A stretch of 36,422 nt of DNA from a virus. This document shows positions 12,867 through 20,321 of the stretch, piece after piece. The translations under genes were made by a program, and so were the position numbers. Within the stretch, counting starts at the first letter, position 1, and the number at the start of each line of letters is the position of its first letter. The stretch lies in IMG/VR virus record IMGVR_UViG_3300030108_003529, positions 2,085-38,506 of that record; one strand, given 5' to 3'. The notes beneath the pieces are model-generated. The model was not told the DNA's origin and ran no database searches. It was given only the letters and a program-made list of their open reading frames with translations.

Positions 12867-14144
12867 GTGAACCTCTCGGAACTCAGAACGGCTCTTCAAG
12901 AGCGACGTGAGGACTACTCAGCCTCCGACGCTAAGCTCAATCGTCGGATTAATCAGGCGTACCTAGACATCTGCTCTAGGCGTAAGTGGGGATGGCTTCG
13001 CAGGGAATACACTGCGAACACCTACCAGAGCACTACAGTTACGGGGACAGGGGCGGCTCCAAACAACGTCCACTACACCAACGGGTCTAACAAGGTGGGG
13101 CTAGGAGCCAACAAGGTTCCAGGCCCTACAGTGCTTGGTAAGCGAGTCCTCATCGACAGCGCTTTCTACACAGTCATTGACATGGACTCTAATGGTGAGG
13201 GTCTCTACCTAGACCGCCCGTTTACTGGGACCACGGTGGCCTCAGGAACAGGCACTGGCACCGTCAAGTTTGTCTATGACGAGGTAGCCCTTCCGCTAGG
13301 TACAGAGTCTGTCATTGAAGCAGCTTTGTTTACGGGGTCTACGTCTTACGCTCTAAACCTAGAGGCGATCCAGCCAGCCACGATGGCTATGCGCGATAAG
13401 GATGTCTCTGGGCAGCCCACTGCTTGCTCTGTGATGGAGAAGAAGCCCATCTACAGGCCGCGCACTAAGATAGGCGCAATCTCCTCGTCTGCTGGCGCTG
13501 GTGGCCTTACTACAGGGGCTACTTACAAATACTGGTACTCCTTCTACGACAAGAAGTGTGGGGCTGAGTCTGCTCTCAGCGAGTACACAAGCGTCACATT
13601 GGGGGCAACCCACAACACGGTCACCTTGCCCAACGTATCGGCCCGCAAGGACTACGTTGTTCGGCTTTACAGGAGCACCGCTAACGGCTCTATCCCTTAC
13701 CTCCTCAGGGACCAGCTTGAGGAGACTGTCGTTGCTCTCAACGACACAGAGTCTGACGAGTATCTCGGCGCTAGAGGCCCTGACAGCGCGTCTACGATGT
13801 TCATGACGCTCTACCCGTACCCAGACTCGACGTATCAAGTTCACATGCTTCTGATGATGGAAGCTCTCAAGCTTGATGACGACAACGACCGTCCGATGTT
13901 CGACTCTGGATATTCGACTGTGCTTCTGGATGGCGCTGAGATGCTGATGCTCAACGCAGAAGACGAGCAGTCTAGAGCGAGTGCAGCCCAGCGTCGTTAC
14001 GAGGCTGGCATTCAAAGGATGATTATGCAGGACAGGCTTAACTTCCAGCAGCGTGTCTTGATTGGCAGGGGGAACCGCAGGGTCGTAGGAAAGGGCACTT
14101 GGCTCTACGCATCTGGCCTTGATGACAGCAACTTTAGGGCTTAG
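12867..14144 (+). CDS. head-tail adaptor / tail tubular protein A-like
   Basis: A 425-residue protein whose N terminus (LSELRTALQERREDYSASD followed by LNRRINQAYLDICSRRKWGWL) is the helical signature of podovirus adaptor proteins that dock beneath the portal, such as T7 gp11 and P22 gp4. The middle part (about 60-310) is an inserted Thr/Gly/Ser-rich beta region with a fibronectin-like pattern YKYWYSFYDKKCGAESALS and VRLYRSTANG. The C-terminal part returns to helices (LDGAEMLMLNAEDEQSRASA). The inserted domain makes it about twice the length of T7 gp11. GTG 12867 is chosen because AGGAGG lies seven bases upstream; TTG 12861 is too close to that site. Confidence 0.8.
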   Translation: MNLSELRTALQERREDYSASDAKLNRRINQAYLDICSRRKWGWLRREYTANTYQSTTVTGTGAAPNNVHYTNGSNKVGLGANKVPGPTVLGKRVLIDSAFYTVIDMDSNGEGLYLDRPFTGTTVASGTGTGTVKFVYDEVALPLGTESVIEAALFTGSTSYALNLEAIQPATMAMRDKDVSGQPTACSVMEKKPIYRPRTKIGAISSSAGAGGLTTGATYKYWYSFYDKKCGAESALSEYTSVTLGATHNTVTLPNVSARKDYVVRLYRSTANGSIPYLLRDQLEETVVALNDTESDEYLGARGPDSASTMFMTLYPYPDSTYQVHMLLMMEALKLDDDNDRPMFDSGYSTVLLDGAEMLMLNAEDEQSRASAAQRRYEAGIQRMIMQDRLNFQQRVLIGRGNRRVVGKGTWLYASGLDDSNFRA

Positions 14145-14146
14145 CA

Positions 14147-16417
14147 ATGTCTAAGGCACGCGGGAAGCTCACTGCGTTTGAGCCAGCTAATGTTGCTGGT
14201 CTAGACACTCGAATCTGGCAAGGCAAAGGTTCTGCTGGCGCTATTGATGGCGTTGAGTTCTCTCTTGAGGGGGAGATCATCAAAGCCTTTGGCTATCAGA
14301 GGCTGCTTTCCTGGCGCAGAGAACAAGGCGCTCGTGGCCTTGTAGAGGTCAACCCCCTCAAAGACGCTGAGGTTCTTACTCTGGGCACGTTTACCTGGGG
14401 TGGGGCGACTGAGCTTGTTGTCGCTTACTGGGTGCCGCCTTACGTCGCTGACCTCACTGATGCTGACAGGGGTAAGGTGTTCATCGCTGTCCTTGAGACG
14501 AATAAGCTCAGGACTATCTACAGCTACGCGCTAGGCCGCACGAAGCCTCGCCCTAACAAGTACCCACGCTTCACTGACGCAGGTCAGTTCCTCATCATCA
14601 CTGTAGATGGGATGAAGCCGCGTAAGTGGGATGGTCGCCTGTTGACCATGATGGGCATCCACACGGTCCCTGAGCCGGTTCAGGTCGCTGCGATGGTTGG
14701 GTTGGGCGACAAGAAGGACGAGCCAACAAGTAAGCCAGATAGCGCTGGAGACTTCTGGGAGTCTCACTGCTTTGACCAGGATGACGCCACAGCGGCTGAG
14801 GTTGAGTATTACCAGACCTTTATGAACATGTATGGGCAGGAGTCGAACCTGTCTGCTGTGTCAAACAGGCTTGTCCTTAGTGACTACCTTGAGGTTTCGG
14901 CTAAGAAGAGCTTTGCCCCAGCGGTTGGCGGGAACGCCAGTGTGGGCTTTACTTCGACGGTTGCTGGAATGGCTGGTGTGGGTCAGTCGTCATCTTCGGC
15001 GGCTAACTACTCAGTTACGACAGAGGGCTCGTACAACTCAACCAGCCCCAGCACTGCCTCTGGTACTCCTCTGACAAATGTAACTAGGATTTCTGGGGCA
15101 AACGCAGGCTCGCCTCAGAACAGGCGCATCGTTGCTTTCCTAGACCTGGGCGACCCGCCCCCTGAAGTAGACATTACCCACCGCCTTCTCTACCGCAGCA
15201 TTAGCGGACAGCCTCCGGTTGCTCTCCCCCGAAAGCTAGGGGTTGCGTCTAACACACACTTTGATGTCCGCAGAATCGTCGCAGCTTCTGCTACTCCTGC
15301 CCCTGGCCCTGGCGAGAATGACCCGCCGCCCCCTGCGCGATGGTGTTTCATGTTTAGGGGCCGCGCTTACTACCGTGGAGAGGGGTCAATCCTCTACTAC
15401 TCAAAGTTGAACTTCCCTGAGGCGGTATCTACGACGAACTTCATTGAGATCAACACCAGCGATGGTGACGAGATCACCGCCTGGGGCGCTTCTCAGGACT
15501 ACGCAATCATCTTCAAGCGTAAGAGCGCCTTCCTCCTTACTCATGACAAGAGCGAGGAGCCAGTAATCACGCCATTGCAGGGGACTTTCGGCGCTATTAC
15601 AGACAGAGCCGTCATTACCTACGACAACAACACATACTTCTTGTCGGACATCGGCTTCCACTTGTTTGATGGGTCTAGTTTTAAGCGCCTGTCCTCTGTC
15701 CTTGACCAGAAGGTTAAGCAGCTTCCCATGCACACCAGGGAATCGGCCACTGTGTTCGCTGATAGGTCAAACAACAGGGTCTACATCTCGGTCAATGGCA
15801 ACCCTGGCGTAGAGAACAACCAAGTCTGGGCGATTCACACAGACAACGGTGCCTTCACGGTCATCGACAACCGCCCTGTCGCCGCTGCGGTCCCCTACAA
15901 GGGCGAAGTCATCCTGTCGGCTAAGGATTCTGGCGACGAGTACAACCTGTTCCTCTGGGGGACTGGTTATGACCTGGACGGGGAAGCGTTTACGGGGAGC
16001 TACTCCACTGAGTGGATTGAGTTAAAGAACCCACACAGCGATAAGCGCTTCTACAAGCTGCTTATGTACTTTGTGCAGACCGGGAACATCTCTATGACGG
16101 TTTCCTGGTACGCAGACTGGGACGACAGGACCCCTGCTGGCTCTGCGACGTTCACGCTCAAGGCTGACGACGCTCTGTACTGGGATGACTCCACTAAAAC
16201 CTGGAGCACCAGCTACAAGTGGGACTCTCGACGCCTTGTAAGCAAGTTCGTGGACCTCAAAGAGACCCTCAACAACGCCGCTCAAGACATCACGGCAAAG
16301 GCTGTGCGCTTTGAGTTCAAGACTACGGCTGTAGACACGCCATTCCGCCTAGTCGGGTGGCAGGTTGTTGCTGACGACTACGGTGAGCGCGCAGAGGGGA
16401 CGGCAAAGCGTGATTGA
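14147..16417 (+). CDS. tail nozzle / tubular protein B-like, beta-propeller hub
   Basis: A 756-residue beta-rich protein directly after the adaptor, matching in size and place the T7 gp12 nozzle (and the role of P22 gp10). Propeller-like repeats are visible in the middle and later parts: DEITAWGASQDYAIIFKRKS, TDRAVITYDNNTYFLSDIGF, ATVFADRSNNRVYISVNG and DEYNLFLWGTGYDLDGEAF. A Ser/Ala-rich low-complexity loop (about residues 270-305) and a Pro-rich segment (GPGENDPPPPARW) interrupt the fold, as surface loops that could hold fibres. The start ATG 14147 follows the adaptor stop by two bases. The last eight bases overlap the next small gene. Confidence 0.82.
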   Translation: MSKARGKLTAFEPANVAGLDTRIWQGKGSAGAIDGVEFSLEGEIIKAFGYQRLLSWRREQGARGLVEVNPLKDAEVLTLGTFTWGGATELVVAYWVPPYVADLTDADRGKVFIAVLETNKLRTIYSYALGRTKPRPNKYPRFTDAGQFLIITVDGMKPRKWDGRLLTMMGIHTVPEPVQVAAMVGLGDKKDEPTSKPDSAGDFWESHCFDQDDATAAEVEYYQTFMNMYGQESNLSAVSNRLVLSDYLEVSAKKSFAPAVGGNASVGFTSTVAGMAGVGQSSSSAANYSVTTEGSYNSTSPSTASGTPLTNVTRISGANAGSPQNRRIVAFLDLGDPPPEVDITHRLLYRSISGQPPVALPRKLGVASNTHFDVRRIVAASATPAPGPGENDPPPPARWCFMFRGRAYYRGEGSILYYSKLNFPEAVSTTNFIEINTSDGDEITAWGASQDYAIIFKRKSAFLLTHDKSEEPVITPLQGTFGAITDRAVITYDNNTYFLSDIGFHLFDGSSFKRLSSVLDQKVKQLPMHTRESATVFADRSNNRVYISVNGNPGVENNQVWAIHTDNGAFTVIDNRPVAAAVPYKGEVILSAKDSGDEYNLFLWGTGYDLDGEAFTGSYSTEWIELKNPHSDKRFYKLLMYFVQTGNISMTVSWYADWDDRTPAGSATFTLKADDALYWDDSTKTWSTSYKWDSRRLVSKFVDLKETLNNAAQDITAKAVRFEFKTTAVDTPFRLVGWQVVADDYGERAEGTAKRD

Positions 16418-16610
16418 GCGCATGTTGGATAGGCTCTACCGGGCTGTGAACGACTCTGACGTAGGCGTTCCTAACTCCGTTCTCAATAACGACATGCTGA
16501 GGGCTGTAAACATGGCGCTCTCTCGTGCTGGCGGCGCTAAAGTAAAGGACCTGGACGATGTCGCTCAGGTGCGGCGTGCTTTAATGACGCTAGAGAGGGA
16601 GCAAGAATGA
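16410..16610 (+). CDS. small helical protein, 66 aa
   Basis: Unrecognised. GTG 16410 overlaps the nozzle TGA by eight bases and has AGGGGA about ten bases upstream; ATG 16422 is an alternative, and a longer frame upstream is a shadow of the nozzle gene. The protein is one or two amphipathic helices (VIERMLDRLYRAVNDS, LRAVNMALSRAGG, VRRALMTLERE). It ends with TGA overlapping the ATG of the next gene (ATGA). It may be a small structural or chaperone component of the tail. Confidence 0.72.
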   Translation: MIERMLDRLYRAVNDSDVGVPNSVLNNDMLRAVNMALSRAGGAKVKDLDDVAQVRRALMTLEREQE

Positions 16611-17326
16611 AGTATGTCGTCAAAGAGCCCCCTAAGTCAGGACATGTAGTAGACGCAGACAAGCTGATGCGCGAGTTCAACCGCGCTATGGCTACTGCCT
16701 ACAACGAGATTGACCAGAACAACGTCTCTAACTCGGCCTTTCAGAGGGATGTCATCGCCAGCCCGGTGAGTCAGCCTGAGGTTTCCAGCAGTCTCATTGG
16801 CCGGGTCACGACAGTCGATAACCCTGGCCTCCCTCCCACGACCACCATTGACCCCTACTACGCCTACCAGACTTCGGTGGTGCTCCAGACTCTAGACGCT
16901 CCGACTGCATCAGAAGACGGCGACTACGAAGAGCGCACTGAGAACAAGTTTTGGCAGTACATCACAGCAGGCGCTGACCAGAAGCTGACGCTCGAAACAG
17001 TTAGCCTGTCTACAGCGACAGAGCTTACTGTCATTGCTAACGGGCAGATACGAGTCGCTGACGAAGATCCTTCTGCGTCAGACGATGGGGCCTTGAGAAC
17101 GTCCATCTATGACATCCGCATACTGCACAACTCGTCACCGCTAGACTCTGTCTGCACGGTGTCAGTTGAGACGAATAACGGGTACGTCCCCTTTCACGCT
17201 TCTGTTCGCAAGGTGTTTACGGCTGGAGACCACCAGTTCCGGGTCCAGATTAGGGACCGCTCTAATGGGATTGTGGCTTCTCAAGTCGAGGACACCATCA
17301 TCTGCGCTTATGGGTTTGCTCGATAA
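16607..17326 (+). CDS. virion protein, first of three related tandem genes, 239 aa
   Basis: First of three consecutive genes with a similar layout: a short polar start, a helix containing FNRAMATAYNEIDQNNVSNSAF (residues 24-45), then a beta-rich body with alternating Val/Thr strands. The helix pattern (hydrophobic-x2-A/L-x3-I/A-x-D-x-N-N/F) recurs in the two following proteins. This fits a fibre- or nozzle-attached beta domain anchored by an N-terminal helix. ATG 16607 overlaps the TGA of the 66-residue gene, and the TAA overlaps the next ATG (TAATG). I do not recognise a named family. The role is inferred from the position between the nozzle and internal-protein genes. Confidence 0.8.
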   Translation: MKYVVKEPPKSGHVVDADKLMREFNRAMATAYNEIDQNNVSNSAFQRDVIASPVSQPEVSSSLIGRVTTVDNPGLPPTTTIDPYYAYQTSVVLQTLDAPTASEDGDYEERTENKFWQYITAGADQKLTLETVSLSTATELTVIANGQIRVADEDPSASDDGALRTSIYDIRILHNSSPLDSVCTVSVETNNGYVPFHASVRKVFTAGDHQFRVQIRDRSNGIVASQVEDTIICAYGFAR

Positions 17327-17991
17327 TGCCTGGTCTAGACAAGCTTATTCTCCCTGGCGATGACCTGACAGCGGCTGACGTTGCGTCGAATTTCACGTCT
17401 TTGCAGAGCACCATCAATGGCCTCAAGGACGACAACTTCGAGGCAGGCGCTCTAAACACGAGGCACTTTGTTCCGCAGTCGTTGGCTTCTGATGGCCTCG
17501 ACTTCAAGAGCATGTACCGCAGGGAGTTTAACGAGACCACGATTACGAACAGCGGCTACACGGAGATGGTCAAGCTGTCTTTGGCAAAGGACTTCCCAAG
17601 GCTTTACGGGGAGAACTCCTTTGTCTTCGTGTTTGCTGAGCTTGAGGTCTACAACACGGCAGCGAACAGCACCCCGATAGGCGCAGCCGCCACTGAAGCG
17701 TTTTCTTTGCGCCTTGAGTTTGGGCAGGCTGCGGGGGTAGTCACCTCTTACTCCTCTGGCGTGTTTAGAAACGACACGACAAGGGTCATCACCCCAGGCA
17801 GCGCGGTCTCTGGAGTGCCTGCTGAGATTGGCAACGTAGTCCTCTTCGGTGTGGTCGCTGTCTCGTCGGGGTCTACACACTTTGACGCGAGAGTGACTGC
17901 TAGGTCCTTTGCGTATGACCTAACGTCAAACGGGAGCAGCACAGACGGTCGTTGCAAGGGCGCTATCAGCGCATTGGTGGTTTCGAGATGA
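17326..17991 (+). CDS. virion protein, second of three related tandem genes, 221 aa
   Basis: Begins MPGLDKLILPGDDLTAADVASNF, followed by LQSTINGLKDDNFEAGALNT and HFVPQSL. This N-terminal module aligns with that of the next protein (AAADVQDSFDRFATAANAVDENNIANKTAL, then SIHPESL) and more loosely with the previous one. The rest is beta-rich with a conserved-looking strand FVFVFAELEVYNTAAN and a C-terminal strand GAISALVVSR. Starts by TAATG overlap with the previous gene and ends by ATGA overlap with the next, so all three are probably translated in fixed ratio. Similar N termini occur, to my memory, in structural proteins of marine podoviruses; exact function unknown. Confidence 0.8.
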   Translation: MPGLDKLILPGDDLTAADVASNFTSLQSTINGLKDDNFEAGALNTRHFVPQSLASDGLDFKSMYRREFNETTITNSGYTEMVKLSLAKDFPRLYGENSFVFVFAELEVYNTAANSTPIGAAATEAFSLRLEFGQAAGVVTSYSSGVFRNDTTRVITPGSAVSGVPAEIGNVVLFGVVAVSSGSTHFDARVTARSFAYDLTSNGSSTDGRCKGAISALVVSR

Positions 17992-18803
17992 GCACCTACG
18001 GAGGGCCAAACCCAAACATCGCAGACGGCAACGCTCTTGCTGCCGCTGATGTTCAAGACTCCTTTGATAGGTTCGCCACCGCAGCCAACGCTGTTGACGA
18101 GAACAACATTGCCAACAAGACGGCTCTGACCTACAGGAGCATTCACCCTGAGTCTCTTACGCAGACCTTCAGGCAGGGGCAGCTAATCTACGGGGAGCCC
18201 GCTGCGTGGGTCGCTGTTGGCAGGGGTGGTGTTTCTGGTAGCGAGGCCACGCGGTTCAGCCTGGGTCCTAGAGAGAACCTTTACACGGTTGATGGCTGCT
18301 CTTTGCGAGTCTCTATCAACGAGTCTTCTCGCGCGTTCGTGCATAGCTTTATCCAGGTAGAGTCCATCAAGGTCGCTAACGTCGTTACAGAAGACGACGA
18401 CTTCACTGCGAACGACAAGATCTACACCATCGACCTCTCCCTCACGTTCAAGCTCAAGAGGATGCTGTCTGGGGATACGCACTCTAGTGCCACGACGTTA
18501 GACACAGTCGTTAAGAAGATGAAGATTGGTGCCTTCAATACTGGTACTGGCTTTTACGATTCCGGCCTTAACCGGCGCAGGGGCTTTACTGTTGAGCTTT
18601 CTGACGACGTGACTCTTAGCTCTGTCGATGACAACGGGACTGCCTTCGACTTCTTCGTTACTGTGGAGTCAGAGATCACAGCGGCTAAGACGCATTCGCA
18701 CTCAGACGCTGCCCTTGCGACCTCGGACTACAACAACCACCTTTTCCTTGCTCATCTAAGAAGCTATAGCCGTTACACTACGGCCCGCGTTTTTCTAAAG
18801 TAG
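17988..18803 (+). CDS. virion protein, third of three related tandem genes, 271 aa
   Basis: ATG 17988 overlaps the upstream TGA (ATGA); the frame runs a little further upstream but that part shadows the previous gene. The N-terminal module (residues about 15-60) contains NALAAADVQDSFDRFATAAN then AVDENNIANKTAL and IHPESLTQTF, close to the second family member. The body is beta-rich, with an Asp/Thr-rich stretch (VVTEDDDFTANDKIYTIDLS) and a Lys-rich segment before the C-terminal His-containing stretch AKTHSHSDAA. The C terminus HLRSYSRYTTARVFLK is basic. It is the longest of the three and possibly the outermost domain. No catalytic motif is seen. Confidence 0.8.
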   Translation: MSTYGGPNPNIADGNALAAADVQDSFDRFATAANAVDENNIANKTALTYRSIHPESLTQTFRQGQLIYGEPAAWVAVGRGGVSGSEATRFSLGPRENLYTVDGCSLRVSINESSRAFVHSFIQVESIKVANVVTEDDDFTANDKIYTIDLSLTFKLKRMLSGDTHSSATTLDTVVKKMKIGAFNTGTGFYDSGLNRRRGFTVELSDDVTLSSVDDNGTAFDFFVTVESEITAAKTHSHSDAALATSDYNNHLFLAHLRSYSRYTTARVFLK

Positions 18804-18810
18804 GTTTGTT

Positions 18811-19536
18811 ATGGCGACTATTGGAGATGCTCTGTACGACGTTTTCGGTCCTGGCCGTGCCGATGATGGCATGTCCATGCGCGCATACGATCCTGCCTTT
18901 GGAGAAGAAGAGCGAATTGCCATCCAGGCACAGCTCCCACAACTCACAGGAAGGGTGCCGATTGCTACTGGACCTACTGGGGTTTATGGTCGCTTGCTCG
19001 CTGATGCTGGTAGGCGTCAAGCTGCTCAATCAGCCGCGCTAGGGGAGCTTGTTACGGCTGCTCGTGGACAGCGCATGAGAGCCCGCGACGAAGCCCTCAT
19101 TCAAAAGCAGCGTGAAGAGCGTGCAGCCGACGAGGCCACTCGCCTTCAGCAGGCTCGACTCCGCAAGAACATCCTCGCTGGGGTGGGGGAGATGGGCGAG
19201 AACGTCATGTCTTACCTACAAAGCCCTGGCTTCCAGGCACAGCTACAAGCGCAGAAGGACGCTAAGGCTAAGGAGCCGGCTTACAAGCTAGATGCCAGCC
19301 CCATGCTGGCCGAAGAGCTAGACTTTTCCTTGTCGCGGGCTGGTGCCCCGGCAATGACGGCCCAGCAGAAAGCGATTAGTCGAGCCCAGGAGGGGATTAT
19401 GGGCGACGTGGCTAGGGGTTACCAGTTGAGGCAAGCCAACAGGGAGCTTGCGGACCTTGCGCCGACAAATCTTGAGGGCAGGCTTGGTCAGCTTTACAAA
19501 AGCGGCCCCGCGTTCAACCCCTTGATGAGGTATTGA
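18811..19536 (+). CDS. probable internal virion protein, 241 aa
   Basis: An Ala/Gln/Arg-rich, mostly helical protein. The central part (about 70-130) is a long charged helix rich in Arg/Glu/Gln (GQRMRARDEALIQKQREERA), typical of coiled coils; a Gln-rich stretch FQAQLQAQKDAKAKEP follows. It begins the group of internal/ejection proteins and is two bases from the next gene. It has no T7 counterpart that I can identify. The N-terminal MATIGDALYDVFGPG is less helical. The assignment as an internal protein follows from composition and position before the glycine-zipper protein. Confidence 0.75.
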   Translation: MATIGDALYDVFGPGRADDGMSMRAYDPAFGEEERIAIQAQLPQLTGRVPIATGPTGVYGRLLADAGRRQAAQSAALGELVTAARGQRMRARDEALIQKQREERAADEATRLQQARLRKNILAGVGEMGENVMSYLQSPGFQAQLQAQKDAKAKEPAYKLDASPMLAEELDFSLSRAGAPAMTAQQKAISRAQEGIMGDVARGYQLRQANRELADLAPTNLEGRLGQLYKSGPAFNPLMRY

Positions 19537-19537
19537 G

Positions 19538-20311
19538 ATGGCTAGAGGCACACGACAAGATCCGTTCCTTCCCAGTCGAGACCGAGACAGGGGTGGCATC
19601 AATCAAGAGAAGCTCTACCGGGACATCCAGCAAGCTCAGCGTGCGCGCATTGCATCTGGGATGAAGCTGGGCCGAGAGGCCACTGAGGCTGCTCAGGCCG
19701 CTGGAGCCATTGAGGCTGGACGACTCGCTGCTGCCCGTGGGATGGGCGGTGGCATGGAGGAGACGCTTCGAGGAGCTATGTCTGCCAGTCAGGCAGACGC
19801 CCTTGCTGCTTCTGACGCGCGCCGCAGGGCTAAGCTTCTTGACGATGTCCAGGCTGTTGGCGTCCAGATGACAGAGAAGGCTGCTGCTAGCGCCGCTGAG
19901 AGGGCAGAGCGAAAGGCTCGGCGTGCTTCTGAGGCTGGCTCTGTGCTCGGAATGCTCGCTGGCCTTGGCGGTCTTGCCTCTGCGGCAACCCCACTTGCTG
20001 CTGCCGCTGGCCCGATTGGGCTTGCCCTTGGTGGCATTGGGACTATTGGCTCTACCATCGCTGGGCTTGAGGGTCAGAAGGCTAGAGGCCAGGCGTCTGA
20101 CATTCGCAAGGAAGCCTCTGACTTCATGACTGAGAAGCTCCCCCAAACCACTAAGGGTCTTGAGAAGATTACTTCTATGACCCCTTCTTACAGTGGCTTC
20201 GAGAGTAGCTTCCTGGGAGGCCAGGGGATGGGTCGCCCTCGTCGCATGGCACAGCAAGCCTCTCCCTTCGCAGACGCTCTGTCTGACATCAGCTTCATTG
20301 ACATCGAATAA
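19538..20311 (+). CDS. internal/ejection protein with glycine-zipper segment, T7 gp14-like position
   Basis: A 257-residue Ala-rich protein. Residues about 130-170 (VLGMLAGLGGLASAATPLAA followed by GPIGLALGGIGTIGSTIAG) are a long small-residue hydrophobic stretch with GxxxG spacing, able to insert in membranes. Before it lies a long Ala/Arg/Glu helix. In T7-like virions gp14 is the small ejected protein that forms an outer-membrane pore, followed by gp15 and gp16. The gene order here (257, 965 and 2391 residues) copies that small-medium-large series, so a gp14-like role is inferred. Sequence similarity to T7 gp14 itself was not assessed. Confidence 0.72.
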   Translation: MARGTRQDPFLPSRDRDRGGINQEKLYRDIQQAQRARIASGMKLGREATEAAQAAGAIEAGRLAAARGMGGGMEETLRGAMSASQADALAASDARRRAKLLDDVQAVGVQMTEKAAASAAERAERKARRASEAGSVLGMLAGLGGLASAATPLAAAAGPIGLALGGIGTIGSTIAGLEGQKARGQASDIRKEASDFMTEKLPQTTKGLEKITSMTPSYSGFESSFLGGQGMGRPRRMAQQASPFADALSDISFIDIE

Positions 20312-20321
20312 GGAATAAACA

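Noticed and set aside
13359-14147. 262-codon minus-strand frame
   Set aside because: Shadow of the adaptor gene, which has a proper ribosome-binding site and family-like N terminus.
19514-20257. 247-codon minus-strand frame
   Set aside because: Antisense to the Ala-rich glycine-zipper gene; Ser/Leu/Arg-rich composition is typical of a shadow.
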